A DNA stretch of 64,000 nucleotides from UBA5078 sp051252515 (GTDB lineage Bacteria; Pseudomonadota; Gammaproteobacteria; Pseudomonadales; Pseudohongiellaceae): assembly GCA_051252515.1 (NCBI GenBank), contig JBPOFS010000002.1, positions 372,001-436,000 of the forward strand, in the 5' to 3' direction. A model generated the notes under the pieces. The model saw only the letters and a program-made list of their open reading frames with translations, did not search any database and was not told where the DNA came from. This document shows, one piece after another, positions 16,060 to 24,992 of this stretch. How positions within the stretch are numbered: position 1 is the stretch's first letter; each line of letters opens with the position of its first letter. A program made the position numbers and the translations under genes.

Positions 16060-17079
16060 TTAAAAGCCTAAAGGAAAGTAGAACCCAGCGCGTAGGCTGG
16101 TGGTTTTCTCATTGTAACTAATGAGGGCTTCTCCGTAACCGGAATAATAACTGATGTAGAAGCGACTATTGACCCAACGCGACATCGGGACAATGACATC
16201 GAGTTGATAGCTCAGTTTGTCGGATTTGCGACCCAGCAAGGTTTTAAGGTCCACGCGTACCCAATTGTTCACATCAAGGTGTGTGGTGATTTCGGCATTG
16301 CCTAAATAGTCCTCTATATCTTGGTTATAGTCGCCAAGGTTCAGCACTTGCCAATACTTCAATGTCCAAGACCACGCCTCACTGAGTCGCAAATTACGTG
16401 AAACATATGCGCGATCCCAGCTACGAGAATCTAGGCCATCACGACCGTTAGACTGGTGTTCGACCCCGATGGTGTCGAAAATGTGCAGGCGAGTGGTGCT
16501 GCTTGGTTTAGCAAGATTCTCAGTGAAGTCCCAAAATATCTCAGGATTGTAATTGTGTTCTTTAAAGGGAGCCGATGCCTCGGAGATGTCCCACCAAGAT
16601 TTTTGCGAGTAACCAAACTTGATAGGTGCTAAGCCTTCCAGTTCTTTGATCTGAGGGAATAGCCGAAACTTCATGCCCAGTTCGAACTTGATGTCTAACG
16701 ACTCTCCGCTAAAGGGGGTTGATTCATCGTCGTTATCCATGGAGCCGAAGCTAATATAGTTGTTCTTATAGGGTTGGAAGAATGTGTTGCTTAAAGGGTT
16801 CTGATACTGGAACTCTCGCAAGCTTGCCGTTATGGCAGTGGAGTCGACAATCTGCGCATCATCGCCCCTGTTGGTTTCTAGTATCGATGTGCATAGGGCG
16901 CGTAATTCCCCGACTCTAAAGTTATCGTTTTCGGTTTTAAGAACCTGTTCTTGTAAGCAGGCGTCAAGTTGTGAGATGTCGGCGTGGGCCGCGCTCGAGA
17001 ATAGGACGAGCTTGATGCATAGGCCGAAAGCACTGAACAATGGAAGTGCAATGCGTCGCTTACAAAATTGGGTCAACAT
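16060..17079 (-). CDS. pldA: Outer-membrane phospholipase A1
   Basis: 339 residues with a signal peptide ending at AAHA and a predicted 12-strand barrel. The active site block is GVEHQSNGR, giving H208 and S210 (E. coli H142, S144). The third member, Asn156 of E. coli in SRSWNR, is aspartate here: D222 in SRSWDR, codon GAT at 16414-16416. The C-terminus ends with an aromatic residue (FPLGF) as expected for barrel insertion. The enzyme hydrolyses phospholipids that reach the outer leaflet. An N-terminal extension of about 60 residues before the barrel is common in non-enteric homologues. Confidence 0.92.
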   Translation of the reverse strand: MLTQFCKRRIALPLFSAFGLCIKLVLFSSAAHADISQLDACLQEQVLKTENDNFRVGELRALCTSILETNRGDDAQIVDSTAITASLREFQYQNPLSNTFFQPYKNNYISFGSMDNDDESTPFSGESLDIKFELGMKFRLFPQIKELEGLAPIKFGYSQKSWWDISEASAPFKEHNYNPEIFWDFTENLAKPSSTTRLHIFDTIGVEHQSNGRDGLDSRSWDRAYVSRNLRLSEAWSWTLKYWQVLNLGDYNQDIEDYLGNAEITTHLDVNNWVRVDLKTLLGRKSDKLSYQLDVIVPMSRWVNSRFYISYYSGYGEALISYNEKTTSLRAGFYFPLGF

Positions 17080-17256
17080 GAGTTATTTCCGAGTGAGAAT
17101 TCAGGGAGCTAATGCAGTGTATACGATACTATGTGTTTTTGGAGGTAGAGCCGAGTATACGGGCTTGGCAAGAATCACAATAATAGGTGCTTGTTGAGGT
17201 GAGTGATTGACTGTGCTTATATATCTCTATCGAGCGTTGGATCGATTATATGACCC

Positions 17257-18366
17257 ATGGAGCCTCTCTTGCTACTGTTTACCGCGCAAATTATTGCGAT
17301 TATGTCCGTTCTTCTGTTGGGCATTGGTTATTTAAAAACCAATGCCAAGGAAACGAACGCCAAGGTATTTTTCTTTCTAAGCTTTGGCATTATCTGTTAT
17401 TTCATTCGCAGTATGTCGATGGAGCATATCGACCCTGCCTTGCGCCTTTATCCAGGAGGCTGGGGGGTTATTCTCAATTTGGGGAGTAACGCGATTCCTG
17501 GCTTGTTCATGGTGTATTGTTATTGCGTCTTCCAAGACTCCGTGAAAATACCAAAAGTCTTGTTAGGCTTGTTTTTACTGCAACTGCTTCTGGACCACTT
17601 GTACTACAGATCGTTTCGCCCTTCGGCATTTCTTTCCGTGCAAGCTGATAGCTCGGTAACCCAGTTTTTGCTGGGGCCAGTGCCGGACTTCATGCAGTTG
17701 ATGTTTGCATTGAGCGCGGTGTTTTGGACAACCCTCGGATGGCGCAGTGATCTCATAGAAACCCGACGCCTTCTTCGCTGGGTTATCGTCAGTGTGCAAG
17801 GGATATTAATTCTTACGGTAGTGTTTTTAGAGAACTATCTGCTTAGTAGTGCTTCGAGTTACTACGGGCAGATGCAGGCACTCATCATGTATGTTGCAGC
17901 GATACTTGCCTTTGCGATGTTATTGTCCCTTTTCCATATCGATTATATTGGGCTTGGTAAGGTGATGAGAAAGGTGGCGCCGTTCGTGCCGCCAGAACAT
18001 GCTGACGAGACCTTACTGGCAGACGTAAAGCACTTTAAGAAAGTCTTCGAGGAAGACAGGGTCTACCATGAGCACGGCCTTACAATCGCTAAACTTGCGG
18101 CCAAGTTAGACCTGCCTGAGTATCGCCTGCGCGCGCTGATCAATAAGCATTTGGGGTATCGTAATTTTAATGCCCTGTTGCATGAGTACCGAATTAAGGA
18201 CGCGTGTGAAATGCTGGCCGAAACAAAGCAGAGGAATTTGCCCGTTTTGACCATCGCGCTAACGGTGGGGTATCAATCTATAACACCTTTCAATAATGCC
18301 TTTCGACAAGCCAAGGGCGTTACCCCTACAGAGTTTCGTAAAGCGGCCATGCTTCAAGCACGGTAA
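17257..18366 (+). CDS. Membrane-bound AraC-family transcriptional regulator
   Basis: 369 residues. The first 230 or so contain six to seven hydrophobic helices (LLLLFTAQIIAIMSVLLLGIGYL onward). The C-terminal 100 residues are an AraC-type double helix-turn-helix: LDLPEYRLRALINKHLGYRNFNALLHEYRI and LTVGYQSITPFNNAFRQAKGVTPTEFR. Regulators of this build sense a signal in or across the membrane and act on nearby promoters. It is divergent from pldA, but a functional link is only a guess. The gene ends 13 bases inside the convergent LysR gene. Confidence 0.88.
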   Translation: MEPLLLLFTAQIIAIMSVLLLGIGYLKTNAKETNAKVFFFLSFGIICYFIRSMSMEHIDPALRLYPGGWGVILNLGSNAIPGLFMVYCYCVFQDSVKIPKVLLGLFLLQLLLDHLYYRSFRPSAFLSVQADSSVTQFLLGPVPDFMQLMFALSAVFWTTLGWRSDLIETRRLLRWVIVSVQGILILTVVFLENYLLSSASSYYGQMQALIMYVAAILAFAMLLSLFHIDYIGLGKVMRKVAPFVPPEHADETLLADVKHFKKVFEEDRVYHEHGLTIAKLAAKLDLPEYRLRALINKHLGYRNFNALLHEYRIKDACEMLAETKQRNLPVLTIALTVGYQSITPFNNAFRQAKGVTPTEFRKAAMLQAR

Positions 18367-19301
18367 TTTTTTTGCGCCAAACAGGCCTCTAGGTTTGCCG
18401 CCAGTAACCTCGTGGCGGGCCCTGCCGACTCTTGCGAGGAAAGCATCAAGTAGAGCTGCACAATGCGTTGTTTGCCTCTTGTTAAGGGGAGTGTTTGCAG
18501 CGTGCCAGCCTCAAGGTCCTCTTGCGCCCAATCTTCCGGTAAAAAGGCAAAACCAAGGCCTGCCCTTAAAATTGATAAGCTGCTCGAGAAGTGGCTGACA
18601 GTCCATCGTTGCTCCGAACCAAGCCATCCTGCATCTTGTACTCTTTTCTGACCGGTATCGCGCAAAACTATTTGACGATGCGTCTTCAATTCCCAATCAC
18701 TAATGCCTTCGTCCGTGGCGCTTGGGTCGCTAGCGAGTGCGACGGGGCGTTGCCGGACAGTATTAAAAAGCGCATGGCTGGGATGGGCCACAGGAATCAT
18801 TCTAACGCGATAGACTGGAATGCCGGAGAAGCCTACTGGCACGTTCGCGCCAATGACTATATGGGCTTTTTTCTCTAGTAATGCCTCATCTGTTCCCGAT
18901 AGCGACGTCTCTAGTAGGCGCACTCTTGTTAAAGGGAATTGCAGCGAAAGCTGCTCAAGTGCCGGTATGATTTTACTGATCCCTACGAGCACATCGACGG
19001 CAATAATGACTTCGGCCTCGAGCCCTTGGGCAAGCTGCCTTGCCACATCTTCAGTCTCGCTGGCTTGTGCGAGCAATTGGCTAGCGCGTCGATACAGGAC
19101 TTTTCCATCCTCTGTCAATTCGGCTTTACGGCCAGCAATGCTCAGCACTGGGCGTGGCAATTGCTCGTTCAATCGAGCGATTGCATAGCTAATGCTCGAT
19201 TGGCTTTTGTTTAGCGCCTCAGCTGCCATCGCAAAGGAGCCTTCATCTACAACGGCTTTGAAGCTTGCCCACTGTTCCAAGGAAATTTTGGGGGTTTTCA
19301 T
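18354..19301 (-). CDS. LysR-family regulator divergent from azoR-pirin
   Basis: 315 residues. The N-terminal winged helix-turn-helix is clear (QWASFKAVVDEGSFAMAAEALNKSQSSISYAIARLNEQL), and a periplasmic-binding-like effector domain fills the rest. The ribosome site is GAGG just before the ATG. It is transcribed away from azoR and a pirin gene, a usual arrangement for a regulator controlling its neighbours. A perfect palindrome, ATCTAA-TTT-TTAGAT at 19314-19328, lies 12 bases before its start codon and could be its autoregulatory site. The inducer is unknown; quinones or electrophiles would fit an azoreductase/pirin operon. Confidence 0.92.
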   Translation of the reverse strand: MKTPKISLEQWASFKAVVDEGSFAMAAEALNKSQSSISYAIARLNEQLPRPVLSIAGRKAELTEDGKVLYRRASQLLAQASETEDVARQLAQGLEAEVIIAVDVLVGISKIIPALEQLSLQFPLTRVRLLETSLSGTDEALLEKKAHIVIGANVPVGFSGIPVYRVRMIPVAHPSHALFNTVRQRPVALASDPSATDEGISDWELKTHRQIVLRDTGQKRVQDAGWLGSEQRWTVSHFSSSLSILRAGLGFAFLPEDWAQEDLEAGTLQTLPLTRGKQRIVQLYLMLSSQESAGPATRLLAANLEACLAQKNYRA

Positions 19302-19313
19302 TGTGGCCTCTAT

Positions 19314-19328
19314 ATCTAATTTTTAGAT
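19314..19328. promoter_or_regulatory. Candidate LysR operator in the azoR divergent promoter region
   Basis: The perfect inverted repeat ATCTAA-TTT-TTAGAT contains the T-N11-A pattern typical of LysR binding sites. It overlaps the leader of the LysR gene and lies about 115 bases before azoR. Confidence 0.45.
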
Positions 19329-19446
19329 CTTTATCCCGCAATAATTGCATAAATACATCAATAAATAAGATTTATTATAGGCGCCATAGTGTAACCACAG
19401 GCAAAAGATTCGCCATTCGCGCATCCGCCTAATTAGGAGAATGATG

Positions 19447-20073
19447 ATGTTGAAAGTATTGCAGTTAAAGACAAGCATTTTGGATGAGCAGAATAGCCAA
19501 GGGGTTTCGAGCCAATTAAGTGATGAGCTAGTCGAACGTCTGCGTCAGCAGCACGCTGGGCTTGACGTCACTCTGCGGGACTTCTCTAAAACTCCAGTCC
19601 CCTACTTTGATAATGCTTGGTTACAGGCGTTGATGACGCCGGTTGAGCAACGCAGTGCCGAGCAGGTAAAGCAAGCACGCTACTCTGACGATTTAATTAC
19701 AGAAGTAAAGGAGGCGGATGTGCTTGTCATAGGCGTGCCGATGTATAACTTCATGATTCCCGCGATGCTCAAATCGTGGACGGACCATATCGCTCGCGCT
19801 GGTGTGACTTTTAAGTACACAGCCTCGGGCTCTGAGGGGTTGTTAGAGAACAAAAAGGTGTATCTGGTGATGAGCACTGGTGGGACGCATGAAGAGGCTG
19901 TCACGGATTTCATACGGCCCTTTATGCGGGTATTCCTTGGTTTTCTAGGCATTAGCAATGTTGAGTTCATCGTGGCTGATGGCTTGAATATGGGCGAAGA
20001 GCTAAGAAACGCAGGGTTTGCGCAGGCACGTAAGGCCATTGAACAACTTAACTCACAAGGAGAGCTCGCATGA
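19447..20073 (+). CDS. azoR: FMN-dependent NADH azoreductase / quinone reductase
   Basis: 208 residues of the flavodoxin-like fold, matching E. coli AzoR from the first residues (MLKVLQLKTSIL). FMN-binding motifs are PMYNFMIPAMLKSW and MSTGGTHEEA. It carries out two-electron reduction of quinones and azo compounds, a defence against thiol-reactive electrophiles. Three ATG codons are stacked at 19441, 19444 and 19447; the third is at the right distance from AGGAGA and aligns with the family. The stop overlaps the pirin gene start (ATGA), so the two are co-translated. Confidence 0.95.
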   Translation: MLKVLQLKTSILDEQNSQGVSSQLSDELVERLRQQHAGLDVTLRDFSKTPVPYFDNAWLQALMTPVEQRSAEQVKQARYSDDLITEVKEADVLVIGVPMYNFMIPAMLKSWTDHIARAGVTFKYTASGSEGLLENKKVYLVMSTGGTHEEAVTDFIRPFMRVFLGFLGISNVEFIVADGLNMGEELRNAGFAQARKAIEQLNSQGELA

Positions 20074-20909
20074 AAATACGAAAAATTGAAGAAATGTTAG
20101 TAGCACGAGCGGCGTCCGATGGGGATGGGGTACGTTTGAAGCGAGTGTTTGGCGGCGGCGATTTGAGCCGGTTTGACCCATTTCTGATGATGGATGAGTT
20201 TGGTTCAGAAGAGGCTAGCGATTACATCGGTGGCTTTCCGTCACATCCGCATCGAGGGTTCGAGACGATCACCTATATGCTAGAGGGCCATATGCAGCAC
20301 AAAGACCACATGGGGAATGTGGGCGAGCTTAAAAGCGGTGATGTGCAATGGATGACGGCGGGCTCTGGCGTGATTCACTCGGAAATGCCGCAGCAGAAAG
20401 AGGGGCATATGCGTGGCTTCCAGCTATGGCTAAACCTTGCTGCGAAAGACAAAATGCAACCGGCCCGTTATGAAGACATTGCGGCGACAACAATTCCGCA
20501 ATTTGGGCGTCCAGGCGCCGTTATCAAGGCGATCTCTGGACGAGTGAACGACTTGCAAGGCCGCATGCAGCGCGAGGTCACAGAGCCTGTGCTTCTTGAT
20601 ATTGAAATTAAAGATGAAGCCTATCTTGAGAGCTTCCATGTACCAGATGATTACACTGTTTTGGTATATGTCTATGACGGGCAGGTTGAGGTGGGCGATG
20701 AAGTGCTTCGTCAATCGCACATGGCGCGGCTGTCCCGCAATGGAGCGGTGCAGATCAAGGGCGTTGGCGCGGCGCGACTGTTATTGATTGCAGGCAAGCC
20801 AATTGGAGAGCCTATCGTGAGCTATGGTCCTTTCGTCATGAATACGCGTGAAGAGATAGAGCAGGCGTTAGTCGACTATCGCGATGGAAAGCTCACAAAC
20901 GCGCAATAG
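20070..20909 (+). CDS. Pirin-family protein (possible quercetinase-like)
   Basis: 279 residues of bicupin fold. The metal-binding motifs of pirins are present: HPHRGFETITY, the histidines around MQHKDHMG, and VIHSEMP. Bacterial pirins can act as quercetin 2,3-dioxygenases or as redox-linked regulators; the sequence cannot decide which. Translational coupling to azoR and the divergent LysR gene suggest a role in response to quinones or flavonoids. A second pirin gene lies at 30113. Confidence 0.92.
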   Translation: MKIRKIEEMLVARAASDGDGVRLKRVFGGGDLSRFDPFLMMDEFGSEEASDYIGGFPSHPHRGFETITYMLEGHMQHKDHMGNVGELKSGDVQWMTAGSGVIHSEMPQQKEGHMRGFQLWLNLAAKDKMQPARYEDIAATTIPQFGRPGAVIKAISGRVNDLQGRMQREVTEPVLLDIEIKDEAYLESFHVPDDYTVLVYVYDGQVEVGDEVLRQSHMARLSRNGAVQIKGVGAARLLLIAGKPIGEPIVSYGPFVMNTREEIEQALVDYRDGKLTNAQ

Positions 20910-20933
20910 TTATTCTATAAAGAGCTAAGCATA

Positions 20934-20966
20934 TCTCTATATATTCCTTTTTAGAATATATAGAGA
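20934..20966. repeat. Perfect AT-rich inverted repeat before the DASS transporter
   Basis: TCTCTATATATTC (20934-20946) and GAATATATAGAGA (20954-20966) form a perfect 13-bp stem with a seven-base loop (CTTTTTA). It lies 24 bases after the pirin stop and 43 before the transporter start. It has no T run on the plus strand, so it is more likely an operator or a leader structure than a classical terminator. Confidence 0.7.
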
Positions 20967-21009
20967 GCCCTATAATGCGGTCCTGCATACTATAACTTGG
21001 GTATTTATC

Positions 21010-22782
21010 ATGGATTGGCAGGGCTGGTTGTCCTTAGGTTTAACGTTTAGCACCTTGTTAGTGCTGCTGTTTACACGATTGAGCCCGCATTTGGTTCTCG
21101 TGGCAGCGTTAACTTTGCTTAGTGTTAGTGGTGTGCTGACGGCCCCTGAGGCTTTAGCGGGATTCGCAAATCCTGGGTTTATCACTGTAGCGGCTATGTT
21201 TGTGGTGGCGGCAGGTTTGCATGCCTCGGGCGGAATCGATCTATTAGTGAACAAGTTCCTTGGGCGCCCCAGTAGCCCTTTCTCAGCGATGATTCGCCTT
21301 TTTATCCCAGTTATTCCTCTTAGCGCCTTTCTTAATAATACGCCCGTAGTAGCGACGATGATCCCAGCGATCAACGCTTGGTCGCGCCGCATCGATATTG
21401 CCCCGTCTAAACTAATGATCCCCTTAAGCTATGGCGCGATCATTGGTGGCAGCTTAACGATGATAGGGACTAGCACCAATTTGGTTGTGAGTGGTCAATA
21501 TCAAGCGTTAACAGGTAATGAAGGGTTTTCGATTTTTGCAATTTCCGCTGTGGGTGTGCCTGTAGCGGCAGTGGCCGTGTGCTTCATGCTATTTTTTCTG
21601 CCCCGGATATTGCCTGATCGACGCGAACAAAAACCCTTCGAAAATATGCGTGAATTTACGTTAGAGGTCGCCGTCGATCCCGAGGGCCCGCTAGTGGGTT
21701 TGAGCGTTGAACAGGCAGGTTTGCGTAATCTTGAGCGCGTGTATTTGGTGGAGATCGATCGCCGAGAAAGTATTGTCACGGCAGCGCCCTCAGAGGAGAT
21801 TCTTCGCGGCGGAGATCGACTCGTCTTTGCAGGGGAAACCGAGGCTATTTCGGATCTATTGCGCATTAATGGGATCGTCTCTTCCATTAACAGAGAGAAA
21901 GGTCCGCTTGCAGAGGATCGGGCTGAGCGTCGACTGGTCGAAGTGGTTGTCTCGCAGTCTTGCTCCTCGATAGGAGAGACCGTTCGCGGGTCGCGCTTTC
22001 ATGATCGATATGGCGCCATTGTGTTGGCGGTGGCACGTAATGGAGAGCGAGTGGCGGGAAACCTAGGCAATATCATCATCAAGCCCGGTGATACGTTGCT
22101 TCTTGAGGCGCGTCCGGTGTTTGTCAGCAGACAAAAATACAATAAAGACTTCTTGGTGATGAATGATCTGGATACCGTTCAGCCTCGCCACAAGAAAGCC
22201 GTCTTAGCGTGGGGCATTCTTTTGGTTCTTGTTGCCGCAGCAGGCTTGGATCTCATTAGCATGTTAAACGCAGCGCTCATGGGAGCGGGCGCGATGCTCG
22301 TCACTGGTTGCCTTTCCGTCAGTCAGGCCGAAAAGAGTCTCGATTTGCCTGTGTTGATCACCATAGCGGCGTCATTTTCGCTAGGGGCTGCCTTGCAAAA
22401 GACGGGAGTCGCTGGATTGCTGGCAGAGAACATCGTGTTGTTAAGTGGTGGTAAGCCTTGGTTGTTGCTTGTGCTTACTTATGCGGTGGTCTCTCTCTTG
22501 ACGGAGACAATCACTAATAATGCCGCCGCCGTAATTATGGTGCCTATAATCTTAGCGATTACTGAGCAGGCGGGTTTGAACCCAGAACCATTTATGTTTG
22601 CGGTGATGATGGCGGCCTCTGCGAGCTTTGCAACGCCACTGGGCTATCAAACTAATTTGATGGTTTATGGTCCGGGAGGGTATCGATTTGCGGACTTCAT
22701 ACGGGCTGGCTTACCGATGAACCTTGTTGTGGGGATCAGTACGGTGACAGTGTTATTGCTTGGCTGGCCTTTAGTCGCCTAA
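21010..22782 (+). CDS. DASS/SLC13-family transporter with two RCK-C domains
   Basis: 590 residues. The transmembrane halves flank two central cytoplasmic RCK_C (TrkA-C) domains (about residues 210-295 and 300-385, with VGLSVEQAGLRN, RGGDRLVFAGE, KPGDTLLLEA). Signature loops of the divalent anion:sodium family are present: FLNNTPVVATMIP, GTSTNLVVSGQ, LLTETITNNAAAVIM and SFATPLGYQTNLMVYGPGGY. Relatives with this layout are often annotated as sulfate or dicarboxylate permeases. The substrate is unknown and no metabolic gene beside it gives a hint. Confidence 0.92.
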   Translation: MDWQGWLSLGLTFSTLLVLLFTRLSPHLVLVAALTLLSVSGVLTAPEALAGFANPGFITVAAMFVVAAGLHASGGIDLLVNKFLGRPSSPFSAMIRLFIPVIPLSAFLNNTPVVATMIPAINAWSRRIDIAPSKLMIPLSYGAIIGGSLTMIGTSTNLVVSGQYQALTGNEGFSIFAISAVGVPVAAVAVCFMLFFLPRILPDRREQKPFENMREFTLEVAVDPEGPLVGLSVEQAGLRNLERVYLVEIDRRESIVTAAPSEEILRGGDRLVFAGETEAISDLLRINGIVSSINREKGPLAEDRAERRLVEVVVSQSCSSIGETVRGSRFHDRYGAIVLAVARNGERVAGNLGNIIIKPGDTLLLEARPVFVSRQKYNKDFLVMNDLDTVQPRHKKAVLAWGILLVLVAAAGLDLISMLNAALMGAGAMLVTGCLSVSQAEKSLDLPVLITIAASFSLGAALQKTGVAGLLAENIVLLSGGKPWLLLVLTYAVVSLLTETITNNAAAVIMVPIILAITEQAGLNPEPFMFAVMMAASASFATPLGYQTNLMVYGPGGYRFADFIRAGLPMNLVVGISTVTVLLLGWPLVA

Positions 22783-22801
22783 GGGCGTGAGCCCCTAGGC
22801 G
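22776..22801. terminator. Hairpin after the DASS transporter
   Basis: CGCCTAAGGGC pairs with GCCCCTAGGCG across a GTGA loop with one mismatch. It overlaps the transporter stop and lies between two convergent genes; the T run is poor. Confidence 0.5.
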
Positions 22802-22815
22802 TTTAAGGAATGCGA

Positions 22816-24936
22816 TTAGTTGTCTAGACTAAACACATAGACCGCATTGCCACCAGAGGGATGACGAATCTCTGGAGTGACAAGCGCTGGAACAGTACGT
22901 GGACTTGTGCCGCCGACGGCTGCAGTCACCGCGATATACTGTTTGCCATCGACGCTGAAGGTTAATGGGTGCCCCTGCGCTGATGTGCCAAGACGGGTCT
23001 CCCACAGGATTTCTCCGGTTTTTACATCGAAGGCTCGGAACCGACGATCTAGGTCCCCTGCGAAGACTAAGTCCCCTGCCGTGCTCAATACACCTGTTAT
23101 GAACGAGGCACGTTGTTCATAGCTCCAGACTTCCTCTAGCGTCGTGACGTCATAGGCGGCTAGTTTCCCGACATTGCCGTCTGTGCCTGGCATCTCGAAG
23201 AATTTACGGCTTGCCGCTAAGCCGCCTGAGCCAGGTTCTAGCTCTACTGCTCTGGCCGCGTTCTCAAGACAAGTCTGACTTAGTGGCGCGATCATGACAC
23301 CGCTAGGCTGGTGATAGCTCATGGAATGCCAATCTTTACCGCCAGCGCTACTGGGGCATGACGAAGTCCATTGGTCGATTTGCGCGTTGATGATGTCGTC
23401 GCGGTAGGTGACAGCACCGGTCACTGGGTCGATATGGGTGAATGCGTTTTGGAAAACCGTCTCACCAAAGCCTAAGAACTCACCGGTCACCCGGTCGTTT
23501 TTCCACAAAATGCCGTACTTCCCAAGTGAAAGCACCAGTTTGCGACCGTCTTGATCGACAAGTACGCGCTCAAACACTTCATCGAGATCCAATGCTTCGC
23601 CTGGAACATGTTGGAAGTGCCAGTCGAGAGTACCGTCATCTACGTTCAAAGCTATAGTGGAATTGGTGTAGAGCCCGGCGTCGTGTATAGACATGTGTCG
23701 GCTGACAGGCACCCAAGGCTTGGCTTGTGCAGTCCCCCAATAAGTTAGCTTGAGTTCAGGGTCGTAGCTGCCCGTAATCCAAGTTTCTCCGCCTTTGCGA
23801 TAAAGGTTATCTAGCCCTCCCCAAGTGTCGCCGCCAGGCTGCTCAGCATGGGCGACGGTATTGAACTCCCAGAGTCGCTCACCGGTATTCACGTCATGGG
23901 CGGTCATGTAGCAGTTCTCTACAATATAGGTGGCACAACCTGCTTGCCCCATGATGATTTTGCCATCAGCCACTATTGGGCCACTTGAGTTTGAGAAGCC
24001 TTTGCTGCTATCGGCAATGACTGTTTCCCAAATTTTTTCTCCAGTGCGTGCGTCCAAGGCCATTAAGCGTGCGTCAGTCGTGGCGTGAATGATCTTGTCG
24101 CCATAGATGGAAATATTACGCATATCTTCACGGGTTTCTGAGCCGCCGTGATGTTCCCAGATTAGCTCGCCAGTGGCGGCGTCCAGGGCCTGAATGATGT
24201 TGCTAGTGTTAATAAGATACATGATCCCGTTGTACACAATAGGAGCGGGCTCTGAGGCGCCTTCGTGCATCGACCACACCCACTCCAGTTTCAGATCTTT
24301 CACATTGCTGCGGTTTACTTGATCGAGGGCGCTATAACTATGTGCTTGATAATTGCCTCGCATCATCAGCCAGTCAGAGGGATCGGGATTGATCATATCG
24401 GCATCTGTTAGCGGTACAAAGTTCTCTACTGTCCCTGCGATAGTGACCCCGACAGGTGTCTCTACTGTGCGTTGATTCTGGCTGGCCGTTGAGTTCGTTG
24501 AGCCGTCACTGGTGCCGATAGCGCTGCCAATTAGCATGGCCGTGTCGGAGTTCAGAGGAGCGGTACCGGCCATGGCGCCATTAGTTTGTAGGATTTGGGC
24601 AACGATATTGCCAACTGTGGCATCGGGTAGTGGCGTATTAGACCCGGGTGGCATGGAGGATTTGATATAGCGGAACAGCTCGCCGGCGCTTCGACCGCCC
24701 CAGCGTGATGAAAAGCCGATGCCTGAAAGGGTTGGAGTAGTAGGATTACCTTGGAGATCTGCGCCATGGCAGGAAGCGCAGCTATTTTGGTACAAGCCGT
24801 CCCCTGCCGCTGCTTGTGCGGCGGTAAAGGGGCCTGGTGTTTGCGCGCTGGCAATGCTGCCGTAAGTTGCAAAGAGCGCACTAACGATAGCGCTGGCAAG
24901 ATAGGTGCGAGAGTGAGTGTGTCTTGAAAGCTTCAT
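22816..24936 (-). CDS. Quinohemoprotein: N-terminal cytochrome c fused to a PQQ-dependent dehydrogenase
   Basis: 706 residues, exported (signal peptide ending IASAQ). A cytochrome c domain comes first, C53-C56-H57 (CASCH) with a likely Met ligand in SSMPPG. An eight-bladed PQQ propeller follows from about residue 185, with repeats such as ALDAATGELIW and ALDARTGEKIWE. Classical quinohemoprotein alcohol dehydrogenases carry the heme domain at the C-terminus, so this order is reversed. The catalytic aspartate position has D450 and D452 (LDLDEV). The adjacent-cysteine pair is missing and the usual Glu and Asn metal ligands are not evident (GQAGC and GTAQAKP in their places). Fifty-six bases separate it from the CHRD gene upstream, so they form an operon. 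The substrate is unknown. Confidence 0.87.
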   Translation of the reverse strand: MKLSRHTHSRTYLASAIVSALFATYGSIASAQTPGPFTAAQAAAGDGLYQNSCASCHGADLQGNPTTPTLSGIGFSSRWGGRSAGELFRYIKSSMPPGSNTPLPDATVGNIVAQILQTNGAMAGTAPLNSDTAMLIGSAIGTSDGSTNSTASQNQRTVETPVGVTIAGTVENFVPLTDADMINPDPSDWLMMRGNYQAHSYSALDQVNRSNVKDLKLEWVWSMHEGASEPAPIVYNGIMYLINTSNIIQALDAATGELIWEHHGGSETREDMRNISIYGDKIIHATTDARLMALDARTGEKIWETVIADSSKGFSNSSGPIVADGKIIMGQAGCATYIVENCYMTAHDVNTGERLWEFNTVAHAEQPGGDTWGGLDNLYRKGGETWITGSYDPELKLTYWGTAQAKPWVPVSRHMSIHDAGLYTNSTIALNVDDGTLDWHFQHVPGEALDLDEVFERVLVDQDGRKLVLSLGKYGILWKNDRVTGEFLGFGETVFQNAFTHIDPVTGAVTYRDDIINAQIDQWTSSCPSSAGGKDWHSMSYHQPSGVMIAPLSQTCLENAARAVELEPGSGGLAASRKFFEMPGTDGNVGKLAAYDVTTLEEVWSYEQRASFITGVLSTAGDLVFAGDLDRRFRAFDVKTGEILWETRLGTSAQGHPLTFSVDGKQYIAVTAAVGGTSPRTVPALVTPEIRHPSGGNAVYVFSLDN

Positions 24937-24992
24937 AGTCTTTCCTATTATTGTTTGTGGTTGTTCAAGGCAACAAAAACGAGAGCGCCTAA

